Shown piece by piece: positions 9,429 to 17,759 of a stretch of DNA of 64,000 bases (positions within the stretch are counted from its first letter, which is position 1; every line of letters starts with the position of its first letter). The position numbers and the translations under genes were made by a program. Source of the stretch: Planctomycetota bacterium. GTDB lineage: Bacteria > Planctomycetota > Planctomycetia > Planctomycetales > Planctomycetaceae. The stretch lies in the NCBI GenBank assembly GCA_003671275.1, contig QWPB01000077.1, forward strand, positions 79,649 to 143,648, in the 5' to 3' direction. Under the pieces are notes generated by a model. The model had not been told where the DNA came from. It saw only the letters and a program-made list of their open reading frames with translations, and did no database searches.

Positions 9429-9980
9429 TCAATCTCCGTGCAGCTGGCGCAGCCGGGACGAGGTCCGCAGCATCCACTGAATTCGTTCGAACTCGTCGAG
9501 CCAGTCTCGCATTACGCTCCGAGTGAGGTCATCACCGATGGCAATCCCCGTTGAGCAGGCCGCTCCGGCTCCGACGAGGGAGCGATATTTGGAAAGCGTG
9601 CGGTCCCCATAGCGGCCGCATACGTGGTAGTCCTCGCTCAGGAACACCACCGAAGGAACACGGGCCCCGCCGCAGATGGACATCTCGTTCTGAAGATCCG
9701 CGTTCGCATCCCGGTCAAAGTAACGGATGTCGATCAGTGGACAGGCCTGCGAAAAATGTTCGAACATCGGGCACTGGTTCACGCAGTCACCGCACCACGT
9801 TCCGGCCATCACAATCACGCGCATCTGGCGAGTGAATGAACCGATCAGTTCCTTCTGGGCAGCGTCGAGAGCCACGCATTGATAGAAGTCATCCCACCGA
9901 CGGCGCTGGTCGGGCGAAGCGTACCGATCCAGAAATGCGGAGTAGGGCAAACCTTCGGAAAACTTTGCAGCCCAATTCAT
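9429..9980 (-). CDS. Thioredoxin-like protein with CGDC motif
   Basis: 183 aa. The core reads VIVMAGTWCGDCVNQCP, a thioredoxin-type CxxC (CGDC) on a beta strand, and GARVPSVVFL supplies the cis-proline. A helical N-terminal extension of about 55 residues precedes the fold. No signal peptide is seen, so it is probably a cytosolic thiol-disulfide protein; the partner is unknown. ATG 9980 was chosen because the upstream aminotransferase stop and this start read TGATAATG, a tight coupling. A TTG at 9995 would overlap the upstream gene. The TWCGDC motif resembles members often annotated as the 'thioredoxin family, TrxA-like' group. Confidence 0.82.
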   Translation of the reverse strand: MNWAAKFSEGLPYSAFLDRYASPDQRRRWDDFYQCVALDAAQKELIGSFTRQMRVIVMAGTWCGDCVNQCPMFEHFSQACPLIDIRYFDRDANADLQNEMSICGGARVPSVVFLSEDYHVCGRYGDRTLSKYRSLVGAGAACSTGIAIGDDLTRSVMRDWLDEFERIQWMLRTSSRLRQLHGD

Positions 9981-9982
9981 TA

Positions 9983-11164
9983 TCAAGTCCCACAAAGATC
10001 GTCTGGCTGTGCATCACGCAGCATTGTTGCGTACGTACGAATCTTATCAACGGCCTGCCTCAGCTCAATCCCCGGACCTGGACCACTTCGAAGAATCGGA
10101 TGGTGCAACATCACCACCGAAGCACAAGCCCGAGTGGCTTGCGGCAGGCCTCCGACTGCGCGAAATCGGCGACGAGCATGCGTCTGATGGAGTCCGGCGA
10201 ACCCCGAATCCAAGGGGATTCCTTCAGCCCGCAGGGCCTGGCAGAATCGTTCCCGCGACAACCCCGCATATTCTGCGGCAGAGTACCAGAATCCGACTTT
10301 GTAATAAGCGGGCTGGAAATCCACCGCAAGATCCAGGCCGACCGACCGGGGAGCCGACATGAACAGCGTCATCCCTGGGAGCCCCCGCATCTCGATCACC
10401 GCTGCGGACCGCTCCTGATTCGCGACGTCGAGTTGTTGCCACTGAGGCAGCAGGATTGCCGCCTGCATCTCTGACAACGGCGAGGCTTCATTCCCACGCT
10501 GGTTGTAGACCCGCATCCGCTGGGCCACCTCGGGCCGGTGGGTTAGCACGGCCCCGCCCCGTCCCGCCGTAACCAGTTTGGAACCGCCGAAGCTCAGCGT
10601 GGCCACATCGCCCCAGGCTCCTGCGGGACGACCATCGACTATAGCCCCGGGGGCTTGGCAGACATCTTCAATGATCGCGATGCCGCGCTGATCGGCCAGC
10701 TCTCGCAAGGCCGCCATGGCCACCAGTCCACCTTGCAAGTGGGAGGCAATAATCGCCTTTGTCTTGTCGGTGACCGCGACGGACACCTGGTCGACATCCA
10801 GTTGGGCATCGTCGGACCGGCAATCGACGAGGACCGGCAACGCCCCGAGCAGGACGACATTGGTGAAGTTGGCCTTGAAGTCATAGGCCGAGAGAATGAC
10901 CTCATCCCCCGGCCCGACCGACACGCCTCGTAAGGCCAGTTCCACCGCTGCCGTTCCGCTGGCACACAACTGAACATGTTCCGTTCCGTGCGACTCGGCC
11001 AGGGCCGCCATCAGGGCGGCGCCATGCGGACCGTGATACCGTCCCCAGTCGCCAGTCGCTACGAGTTGGGCAAAGACGGAGGCCACCGAAGAGGACCATT
11101 GTGGCCAGGTCGGTGGACCTTGCGGGCGAACCGGCGGGCCACCGAGAAGTGCGGGAAGCGTCAT
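9983..11164 (-). CDS. DegT/DnrJ/EryC1/StrS-family PLP aminotransferase
   Basis: 393 aa, usual length. PLP-dependent sugar aminotransferase or dehydratase family. The phosphate-binding region is CASGTAAVELALRG. The Asp/Gln pair is in IIEDVCQAPGA, and the Schiff-base lysine is in SFGGSKLVTAGRGGAVL. Members normally make amino sugars for surface polysaccharides or modify precursor nucleotide sugars. The substrate cannot be told, since no sugar-nucleotide genes are adjacent. It lies upstream of, and is nearly fused to, the thioredoxin-like gene (2-nt gap), so the two are cotranscribed. Confidence 0.9.
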   Translation of the reverse strand: MTLPALLGGPPVRPQGPPTWPQWSSSVASVFAQLVATGDWGRYHGPHGAALMAALAESHGTEHVQLCASGTAAVELALRGVSVGPGDEVILSAYDFKANFTNVVLLGALPVLVDCRSDDAQLDVDQVSVAVTDKTKAIIASHLQGGLVAMAALRELADQRGIAIIEDVCQAPGAIVDGRPAGAWGDVATLSFGGSKLVTAGRGGAVLTHRPEVAQRMRVYNQRGNEASPLSEMQAAILLPQWQQLDVANQERSAAVIEMRGLPGMTLFMSAPRSVGLDLAVDFQPAYYKVGFWYSAAEYAGLSRERFCQALRAEGIPLDSGFAGLHQTHARRRFRAVGGLPQATRACASVVMLHHPILRSGPGPGIELRQAVDKIRTYATMLRDAQPDDLCGT

Positions 11165-11299
11165 CGATGAAGCCTTGGCAGAGACCCGCGAGGGGACGTT
11201 AGGCAGGCGGTCGAAAATAATCTCCCCGTAAGGCGGCCTTTCCAGGCTGTCTCAGCCGGAAAAAACGCTCTCAGAGCAGCAGCATGAGCCTTCAAAACA

Positions 11300-11319
11300 C
11301 ACAGACAGGGATGTCTGTG
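11300..11319. repeat. Short REP-like hairpin (CACAGACA-GGGA-TGTCTGTG)
   Basis: Perfect 8-bp stem with a GGGA loop, followed by CTACAG. It lies 14 nt from a second hairpin at 11333-11348, making a two-hairpin cluster in the 291-nt gap 11165-11455. Confidence 0.65.
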
Positions 11320-11332
11320 CTACAGCCCATGG

Positions 11333-11348
11333 GGCAGGCATTCCTGCC
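11333..11348. repeat. Short REP-like hairpin (GGCAGG-CATT-CCTGCC)
   Basis: Perfect 6-bp stem with a CATT loop, adjacent to the 11300-11319 hairpin. The rest of the gap 11165-11455 shows no gene. Confidence 0.55.
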
Positions 11349-11455
11349 TGCCGGGACTGTCAATCGATGCTGAAACGGCTCTGAACGGTCTGAAAAGGCC
11401 GTTCTACAGGGAAGGGGCTTCCGAATTCCGTTGGAGGCTCGCTCGGCTGGGATGC

Positions 11456-12250
11456 TTACTTCAGCACCTTGATTTCGACCTTCCGAAAGTCGATCGGATG
11501 GCTCTCCGACTGAAGCGAGATGGTTCCTTTTTCCAGCTTCAATCCGCCGTTGGTTTTCGCCAGTTCCTTCACGATCTTCTCCCGATCATCCAGTTGGGGT
11601 TCGGAGTATTCGAGGACGACTTCGCCGTTGATCTTATGCCGCATGAATCCATGACCGTTCACCTCGGTCTCAGTGACGATCCACTGATCTCCGTGGTAAG
11701 TCTCGGACTTGGAATTCACACAGTGCGGCAGGAACAGTTTCCCATCCCGAACGACGTTCGTGTACGGCGTACAGAGGTTCATCGTGGTCCGCTTGTCCTT
11801 TCCATTGCCGCCAAGAATCTGGACCTCGATCGAGGCCGGGAAGTCCTGGTCTTTGCTCATCGATTCCGGCGTCTGACCGTGCAGCATCATCCCACTGTTG
11901 CGAGTGGCCCAGCCGGGTCCACCCTGGCACTGCTCCCCGACGAAGCGGTACTCCACTCGCAGGACGTAGTGCGAGAACTCTTTCTCGTGGAACAGGTGCC
12001 CGAACGTCTCTTTGAACCCCTCTTCGTATCCGCCGTCATAGCGGACTTTCAGGAGTCCATCCTCAACGCGGAACGTGTTGGCGTAGTTTTCCCCGTACTC
12101 ATGAAAGCGGATCTTCGGCTTCCACCCGGTCAGGTCTTTGCCATTGAACAGCGGAATCCACTCGCCCTCGGCGGCCGCGGGTTTCGCGTCCTCGGCATGA
12201 ACTACCAGCGGACAGAGCAGCAGCAGACCACAGAACAGACGACGCAACAT
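11456..12250 (-). CDS. Secreted DUF1080 (3-keto-disaccharide hydrolase-type) protein
   Basis: 264 aa. The N-terminus MLRRLFCGLLLLCPLVVHA followed by ED is a Sec signal peptide with an AxA-like cleavage site and fixes the start at ATG 12250; a longer open frame reaches further upstream but is low-complexity Arg/Ser. The mature part opens with EWIPLFNGKDLTGWK, the hallmark of DUF1080, a concanavalin-like beta-jellyroll. Residues such as SGMMLHGQ and ESHPIDFRKVEIK complete the fold. Some family members hydrolyse 3-ketoglycosides. Planctomycetes carry dozens of copies, mostly of unknown substrate. It is downstream of the TelA-like gene on the same strand with a 106-nt gap containing a hairpin. 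Confidence 0.9.
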   Translation of the reverse strand: MLRRLFCGLLLLCPLVVHAEDAKPAAAEGEWIPLFNGKDLTGWKPKIRFHEYGENYANTFRVEDGLLKVRYDGGYEEGFKETFGHLFHEKEFSHYVLRVEYRFVGEQCQGGPGWATRNSGMMLHGQTPESMSKDQDFPASIEVQILGGNGKDKRTTMNLCTPYTNVVRDGKLFLPHCVNSKSETYHGDQWIVTETEVNGHGFMRHKINGEVVLEYSEPQLDDREKIVKELAKTNGGLKLEKGTISLQSESHPIDFRKVEIKVLK

Positions 12251-12310
12251 GAGGGGGACTTTCTTTGAGGCGGGACACCATGAGTTGGTGGCCATACGGG
12301 TCATTGGAAT

Positions 12311-12331
12311 GCACGGGCTGGCAGCCCGTGC
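12311..12331. repeat. Short REP-like hairpin (GCACGGGCTG/CAGCCCGTGC)
   Basis: 10-nt arms around a single G, realistically an 8-bp stem with a 5-nt loop, followed by CCAC. It sits between the TelA-like and DUF1080 genes and resembles the other hairpins of the 3.5-12.4 kb region. Confidence 0.6.
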
Positions 12332-12356
12332 CACGGACGTTCTCAACCGGTGGCTG

Positions 12357-13586
12357 TTACGCCTGGCCTTCGCGGGCAAACCGGGCCAGGGTTTCCTGGA
12401 ACCGCTTCTTGCCGTCTTCGACAACGCGGCGAATCTCCTTGGCGTTCTGCTCGCTCTCTTTGCGGAGGTCGGCAATCATGGTGAGCGATTCCACCTGGAA
12501 GCTGCTGATCGCATCGACCAGCTTCTGAACGGACTCGGGGTTGACGGTCGAGCCGTACCCCGCCTTGAGGGCCGCCTTTTCCAGTTCCTTGCCGAGGACC
12601 GCCACATCCTCCAGGCTCTTGTTCACGCCCTTCTTCATCGCTTCGGTCGCCTGCGTCACTTCGTGCAGGCCATGCTGGGACGTGTAGACCGTCCCGAGAA
12701 TCGTGAAGACATGTTCGTTGGTCGTGAAGAACGTCACCGCCCGGCGATAGACCCGGTCCTTCACATCATGCGTCTGCTTCAGCTTGGCGATCAGCGTCTC
12801 GCCGACATCGTAGCCGACCGACAGATTCTCCGAGATATCCTTGAGCAGTTGGTACGTGCGGTCCTCATCTTCAAAGGCCTCACGAGCCTCGTCCCGCTTG
12901 AGTTCGAGCCGGGATTTGTCGCTTTCACTGCTGCCCCCGGCATCGACGGCGGCCTGGGCATCGGCCAGTCCCTGCTTCTTTCCGTCAAGGACGGGAACCT
13001 CCAGATCGAGCAGCTCGCGGGCCACGACTTCCGCTTCCTTCAAGGCGAACCGAAAATCGATATAGGCATCCATAATCAGTTCTTCCTTCTTGAGCTGATC
13101 GCGGGTGTCACCGCACACATCCTGGTAGGTCTCGACGATCTTCTCGAAGCGGGCTGAGGGCGTTCCCCGCCGCATCTGCATCCACAAGTTTTGAGCCTTC
13201 TCCAGCGGACCGATCTTGCCATCATCGAGCTGGGAGATCAGTGTCTTGGAGTCCTCGCGGACGGAGTCGAACATCTGCGTGATTTCGAGGTAGCGGTTGC
13301 CCACGCTGATGTTTTCGACATTGTCGCGCACGAGAGCGTTGAAGGTACTCATGTGGCGAATCGTGTTGGAGATAGCCAGCACGCGGGCCTCGTCCAAGTG
13401 GCGGACCCCTTCGAGGAGCGAAATCAGCTCCTGCGGCACATCGGTGCGGGCCGTGATCCCCAACTGCTGCAAGACCCCCAGTGCCCGGTCGAGATACTTT
13501 TGCATGCCGCCCGTACCACCGACAGCCGGCCCCGAAGCAGAGGGCTGGGTATCAGCTGCGGACAACGCATTCTTCTGGCTGGCCAT
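12357..13586 (-). CDS. TelA-like (toxic anion resistance family) helical protein
   Basis: 409 aa, almost wholly alpha-helical and charged, with no signal peptide or membrane segment. The layout resembles TelA/YaaN proteins: a helix pair ending KKEELIMDAYIDF near residue 165, then a C-terminal helical bundle with QATEAMKKGVNKSLEDVAVL, NPESVQKLVDAISSF and a final EEGxxKR-like helix (VVEDGKKRFQE). TelA proteins are linked to tellurite and other stress resistance, but their biochemical role is unknown. The assignment rests on the overall pattern rather than a diagnostic motif. An alternative is an unclassified planctomycete coiled-coil protein. No tellurium-resistance genes are near. Confidence 0.55.
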   Translation of the reverse strand: MASQKNALSAADTQPSASGPAVGGTGGMQKYLDRALGVLQQLGITARTDVPQELISLLEGVRHLDEARVLAISNTIRHMSTFNALVRDNVENISVGNRYLEITQMFDSVREDSKTLISQLDDGKIGPLEKAQNLWMQMRRGTPSARFEKIVETYQDVCGDTRDQLKKEELIMDAYIDFRFALKEAEVVARELLDLEVPVLDGKKQGLADAQAAVDAGGSSESDKSRLELKRDEAREAFEDEDRTYQLLKDISENLSVGYDVGETLIAKLKQTHDVKDRVYRRAVTFFTTNEHVFTILGTVYTSQHGLHEVTQATEAMKKGVNKSLEDVAVLGKELEKAALKAGYGSTVNPESVQKLVDAISSFQVESLTMIADLRKESEQNAKEIRRVVEDGKKRFQETLARFAREGQA

Positions 13587-13915
13587 CAGAGCATCTCCGA
13601 GAGGAAACAGGGCCGAACGTCACTACCCTATCACGAAGACGGGCGGGCTTCCATTGTGCTCTCCGCTCCCGGCAAGATGGCACCATCATCAATGTTCCCA
13701 CATCCCGCTCCAACTCCCCGAGGGACATAGACCCGACAACCGGTCGCTGGAGACTTTGGGGAAGTGAAGGCACCTGCATTCCTGGCCCTGGCATATCGTG
13801 TCCCAAGGGCCGAAAAACAGCCCCCACGCCCCGCTTGCATCCCCCGTGAAATGCAGGAAGATGCCTTGCGTTGTCACTTGCCCGCCATGAATCGGTCCGG
13901 TCCAAAGGTTCTCCC
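13587..13915. other. Divergent intergenic region, no gene seen
   Basis: 329 nt between the divergent TelA-like and SET-domain genes. A possible weak hairpin joins GGCCCT and AGGGCC around 13784-13810. No convincing small ORF or promoter could be assigned. Confidence 0.4.
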
Positions 13916-14293
13916 ATGAGTCTGTCTCAGTCTGAGTATCTTGAAGTTCGCAGAATTCCCGGCAAGGGGCGTGGCGTATTTGCCAAAATCGCCATTCCCA
14001 AGGGAACCGTCTTCGAAACCGTTCCGGTACTCGTCTGCAAGCAGGATGACATCATCGGATCGAATCTGATGGACTATGTTTACGCTTGGACGAGCTCGTC
14101 CGTCGCATTGGCGCTCGGTTATGGATCGCTCTACAACCACAGCTACAAGCCCAATGCCCGCTACGATGATCTGGCTCAGCAGCGAAAGTCGTATACGGCC
14201 TTGCGCGATATCGCAGCGGGAGACGAGATTACGATCAACTACAACGGCGACCCAAAAAGTCGAAAAAACGTCGGATTCGACGTATTGGAGTAA
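13916..14293 (+). CDS. Small SET-domain protein (putative lysine methyltransferase)
   Basis: 125 aa, essentially a bare SET domain. GKGRGVFAK is the N-terminal SET-N motif. GYGSLYNHSYKPNARY matches the pseudoknot NHS motif, and AAGDEITINYNGD matches the GEELxxxY motif with the catalytic Tyr. This fits AdoMet-dependent protein-lysine methylation; the target is unknown. SET proteins are mainly eukaryotic but small stand-alone versions recur in bacteria, planctomycetes included. The start at ATG 13916 has AAAGG 7 nt upstream; an in-frame start at 13871 lacks this. It lies 201 nt ahead of der on the same strand. Confidence 0.88.
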   Translation: MSLSQSEYLEVRRIPGKGRGVFAKIAIPKGTVFETVPVLVCKQDDIIGSNLMDYVYAWTSSSVALALGYGSLYNHSYKPNARYDDLAQQRKSYTALRDIAAGDEITINYNGDPKSRKNVGFDVLE

Positions 14294-14494
14294 GGCTGGC
14301 CGACATCCCGATCCGCCCGCTTGCACGGATCGCAATCGCTTCGGCACGGCAGCCTTACGACTGGTGTCACTCTGAATTGCTGGCATTAGTCGACGTTCCA
14401 TTCCCGACCGCCCGGTCACAGGATTCGGAGCATCGGGTTGCATCCTTGCCGAAACTCCGGAGAATGCGGGGTCCGGATTCTTCAGAGGTGCGTG

Positions 14495-15850
14495 ATGCCA
14501 GTTCCTAAAGTCGTGATTGTCGGGCGACCAAACGTCGGTAAAAGCTCGATCCTGAACTGGCAGGCGGGCCGACTCGTCTCGGTGGTCGATCCGACCGCAG
14601 GGGTGACTCGCGACCGGGTGGGCCATCTGATGCAAGCGGGCGACCGCTATTTCGAGCTGATGGACACGGGCGGGATCGGAATCGTTGACTCCGATGATCT
14701 CTCGGAGGATGTGGAAAAGCAGATTCAGATTGCCATCGACGAGGCCACCATCATCCTCTTCGTTGTGGATGGAATGACCGGTGTTGTCCCGCTGGATCGG
14801 CACGTATCCGACCGCCTGCGCAAGGTGCAGAAGCCCAAGCTGATCGTCATTAACAAATGTGATTCGACGAAGACGGATGCTGAGATTCACGAGTTTTACG
14901 GCCTGGCCGATGCCGAGATTCTCCAGACCAGCGTGAAGGCCAACCGGGGCCGGGACGCCCTGATGAAGGCGATTCTGGGACTTTTGCCACCGCCCACGGA
15001 GACCGAAGGCGAAGAAGGGCAAGCCCTCGCCGAAGAGCCCGAGCTGAAGATCGCCATCGTCGGGCGAAGGAACGTCGGGAAGAGTACCTTCATCAACGCG
15101 CTGGCCGAAACCGAGCGAATGATCGTCAGCGAGATCGCCGGGACGACCCGCGACAGCGTGGACGTGCGATTTGAACTGGATGGCAAGGCATTCGTCGCGA
15201 TCGACACGCCGGGGGTCCGCAAACGCAAGAGTCTGGCCAACGACATCGAGTTCTACGGCTTGGTGCGGGCTCAGAAAAGTATCCGTCGGGCCGATGTCGT
15301 ACTCATGTTTTTCGACGCCACGCAGACCGTTTCACAGGTCGACAAGAAACTGATGGAGGAGATTCAAGACCACGCCAAGCCGTGCATATTCGTCGTCAAC
15401 AAGTGGGACCTGGGCCTCGAAAAACTGATGAGCGTGGATCGCTGGGGCAAGTATCTGGAAACTAGCTTCAAGAGCATGCGGCACGTGCCGATTGCCTTCA
15501 TCACGGCCAAAGATTCCCAGAACATCAAGCAACTGATTAATCTGTCTCAGTCGATTTTCAAACAGGCCCGCGAACGCGTCACCACCGGCCAGCTGAACCG
15601 CGTATTACAGGAAGCAGTCAAGGCGAATCCGCCGCACGTCGCCAAGAATCGGACTCCCAAGCTGTTCTTCGCGACCCAGGTCGCCACTCAGCCCCCGACC
15701 ATCGTGGTCAAAGTGAACGACCCCGAACTGTTCAGCCCGGCGTGGGAGCGGTATCTGCTGGGTAAGTTCCGCGAGGAGCTGCCGTTCAAGGAAGTGCCCA
15801 TCCGGTTGTACTTGCGCGGGAAGACCAAGGAAGACGGCGACGAGAAGTAA
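14495..15850 (+). CDS. der: Ribosome biogenesis GTPase Der (EngA)
   Basis: 451 aa with the two tandem GTPase domains unique to EngA/Der, required for 50S subunit maturation. First domain: [13 protein letters not shown] and NKCD. Second domain: [13 protein letters not shown] and NKWD. The C-terminal KH-like domain ([19 protein letters not shown]) binds rRNA and is present. ATG 14495 is preceded by AGAGG at a 6-nt gap and starts [10 protein letters not shown]; the longer open frame has no ribosome site. A Rho-independent terminator follows the stop. Confidence 0.97.
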   Translation: MPVPKVVIVGRPNVGKSSILNWQAGRLVSVVDPTAGVTRDRVGHLMQAGDRYFELMDTGGIGIVDSDDLSEDVEKQIQIAIDEATIILFVVDGMTGVVPLDRHVSDRLRKVQKPKLIVINKCDSTKTDAEIHEFYGLADAEILQTSVKANRGRDALMKAILGLLPPPTETEGEEGQALAEEPELKIAIVGRRNVGKSTFINALAETERMIVSEIAGTTRDSVDVRFELDGKAFVAIDTPGVRKRKSLANDIEFYGLVRAQKSIRRADVVLMFFDATQTVSQVDKKLMEEIQDHAKPCIFVVNKWDLGLEKLMSVDRWGKYLETSFKSMRHVPIAFITAKDSQNIKQLINLSQSIFKQARERVTTGQLNRVLQEAVKANPPHVAKNRTPKLFFATQVATQPPTIVVKVNDPELFSPAWERYLLGKFREELPFKEVPIRLYLRGKTKEDGDEK

Positions 15851-15851
15851 T

Positions 15852-15890
15852 CCGCCGGACCGCTGGCAGGACGGTTTCTCCGGCGGTTTT
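15852..15890 (+). terminator. Rho-independent terminator after der
   Basis: CCGCCGGA (15852-15859) pairs perfectly with TCCGGCGG (15879-15886) around a 19-nt loop and runs into TTTT. It begins one nucleotide after the der stop and ends 16 nt before the pyrF start, so pyrF probably has some independent expression. Confidence 0.75.
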
Positions 15891-15906
15891 GAGGGACGTG
15901 GAAGAC

Positions 15907-16851
15907 ATGGCGACCTACATCGAACGACTGAATGCCGCCATCCGGGCGAAGCGGACCCCCGCGCTGGTGGGGCTTGATCCCCGGTTTGACCAGCTCCCCG
16001 CCGATGTTCTGGAGCGTGCGCGGCAGGTCTCCTCCGACCGGCGGCAGCAGATGGCTGTGGCCTATGAAGAGTTTTGCGTTCGCATCATCGATGTCGTCGC
16101 CCCGCTCGTCCCGGCTGTCAAACCACAGGTCGCCTTCTTTGAAGAGTGCGGCGCAGCGGGTCTGGAAGTTCTCGAAACGATCATGCGGCACGCGAGAAAG
16201 CGGGGACTGATCGTCATCGCCGATGCCAAACGCGGCGACATCGGGTCCACTGCCGAAGGCTATGCCGCCGCTTGGCTGGCGGGGGAAGACCCGGACGCGG
16301 CGGCTTGGCCCGCCGATGCGTTGACGATCAACCCGTTTCTGGGGCGTGACACGCTTGATCCGTTCGTGAAGACGGCCATCGAGCGTCAAGCGGGACTCTA
16401 TGTGCTGGTGAAGACCAGCAACCCCGGCTCGGGTGTGTTCCAGGACCGGCTGACCGATGGAGCCAGTGTTAGTGATTGCGTGGCCGATGCCGTCGAGGGC
16501 CTGGCCCGTACGACCCTCTGTCCCGCCGAGCATGCGGGCAGCGTCGGGGCCGTGGTCGGGGCCACGCATCCCGAGCAGTTGGCGCAGTTGCGAGCGCGGA
16601 TGCCGCATGTGCCCCTGCTGATTCCCGGCTATGGGAGCCAGGGGGGCACCTCGACCGATGTCGCGGCGGCCTTCCGGGCGGATGGTACGGGGGCCGTCAT
16701 CAATAGCTCCCGCGGCATCATCTTTGCTTCCAATCGCAATGAGTACCGCGATCGCTTCCTGGCCAAGGAGTGGGAACAAGCCGTGGAACAGGCCACTCGC
16801 GACATGATCGCCGACTTGGCTCAACACACCCCCGCAGGGGCCTTGGGGTAG
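15907..16851 (+). CDS. pyrF: Orotidine 5'-phosphate decarboxylase, type 2
   Basis: Decarboxylates OMP to UMP, the last step of pyrimidine synthesis. 314 aa, matching the longer type-2 subfamily rather than the ~230-aa E. coli type. [10 protein letters not shown] opens the barrel. [15 protein letters not shown] holds the catalytic Asp-Lys-Asp array. [19 protein letters not shown] and the phosphate-gripper end [10 protein letters not shown] follow. ATG 15907 was chosen over TTG 15889 because it begins the conserved YIERLNAAI helix and has a purine-rich GAGGGA region upstream. Confidence 0.95.
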   Translation: MATYIERLNAAIRAKRTPALVGLDPRFDQLPADVLERARQVSSDRRQQMAVAYEEFCVRIIDVVAPLVPAVKPQVAFFEECGAAGLEVLETIMRHARKRGLIVIADAKRGDIGSTAEGYAAAWLAGEDPDAAAWPADALTINPFLGRDTLDPFVKTAIERQAGLYVLVKTSNPGSGVFQDRLTDGASVSDCVADAVEGLARTTLCPAEHAGSVGAVVGATHPEQLAQLRARMPHVPLLIPGYGSQGGTSTDVAAAFRADGTGAVINSSRGIIFASNRNEYRDRFLAKEWEQAVEQATRDMIADLAQHTPAGALG

Positions 16852-16899
16852 GCATCCCCGGAGCGGACCTCTACATTCCGGGGTGAAAGGATTCTCCCG

Positions 16900-17733
16900 A
16901 TGCCCAACCTTCCTGTTCGTGTTGATCGCTATCTGTGCGGACCCGGTCAGCCGCTGCTGTTCATTATCGGTCCCTGCGTAATCGAGAACGAAGAACTCAT
17001 CCGCCGGGTGAGTGGTGAATTGGCCGATCTGGCCGCCCAGGACGGTCTGCAAATCGTGTTCAAGGCCAGCTTCGACAAGGCCAACCGGACCAGCATCGAC
17101 AGCTTTCGCGGCCCCGGCTTGGAGAAGGGGCTGGAGATTCTGGCCCGCGTCAGCGAGGCCACCGGCTTCCCGGTCACCAGCGACGTGCATACGCCCGATC
17201 AAGCGGCCCCGGTGGCCAAGGTCTGCCGCATCTTGCAGGTCCCCGCATTTCTCGCCCGGCAGACTGACCTGGTCACTGCCATCGCCGAGGCCGCCGCCCG
17301 CGAAAAGTGCGTCGTCAACATCAAGAAACCGCAATTCGTCGCCCCTGAGGATATGCAACACGCTGTCCGCAAATGTGAAGAGTCGGGTTGCTCCGATCTG
17401 ATCCTGACCGAACGCGGGACGATGTTCGGCTACGGTCGGCTGGTTAACGACATGCAGTCGATTCCGATCATGCACTCGCTGGACGTGCCAGTCTGCTTTG
17501 ATGCCACGCACAGCGTGCAGCGTCCGGGCGGAAGCACAACGGGCGGAAACCGGGAGATGGTTCCGTGGCTGGCGCGTGCGGCGGTGGCCTGTGGAGCGGA
17601 TGCGGTGTTCCTGGAGACGCACCCCGATCCCGACAAGGCCCTGAGCGATGGTCCGAACCAAGTCCGCCTGGCCGATGCTCCGCGTTTGATTCGTCAGTTG
17701 GTGCAGCTGCGCCAGTTGGTGAACGGGTTCTGA
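16900..17733 (+). CDS. kdsA: 3-deoxy-8-phosphooctulonate synthase (Kdo-8-P synthase)
   Basis: Condenses PEP and arabinose-5-phosphate to Kdo-8-phosphate, the first committed step toward the Kdo of lipopolysaccharide. 277 aa, normal. Motifs: [10 protein letters not shown] at the N-terminus, [46 protein letters not shown] and [12 protein letters not shown]. The Cys in GPC is the residue that binds metal in metal-dependent KdsA; metal-independent enzymes have Asn there. ATG 16900 has AAAGGA 8 nt upstream. It is followed 26 nt later by the helicase gene on the same strand. Its presence fits a diderm envelope with lipid A-type LPS. Confidence 0.96.
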   Translation: MPNLPVRVDRYLCGPGQPLLFIIGPCVIENEELIRRVSGELADLAAQDGLQIVFKASFDKANRTSIDSFRGPGLEKGLEILARVSEATGFPVTSDVHTPDQAAPVAKVCRILQVPAFLARQTDLVTAIAEAAAREKCVVNIKKPQFVAPEDMQHAVRKCEESGCSDLILTERGTMFGYGRLVNDMQSIPIMHSLDVPVCFDATHSVQRPGGSTTGGNREMVPWLARAAVACGADAVFLETHPDPDKALSDGPNQVRLADAPRLIRQLVQLRQLVNGF

Positions 17734-17759
17734 ATGACGGGTCCGGGGAGCACTGCACT

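Noticed and set aside
13874..15022. Minus-strand open frame of 382 codons opposite the SET-domain gene and der
   Set aside because: Antisense to conserved genes with no recognisable domain.
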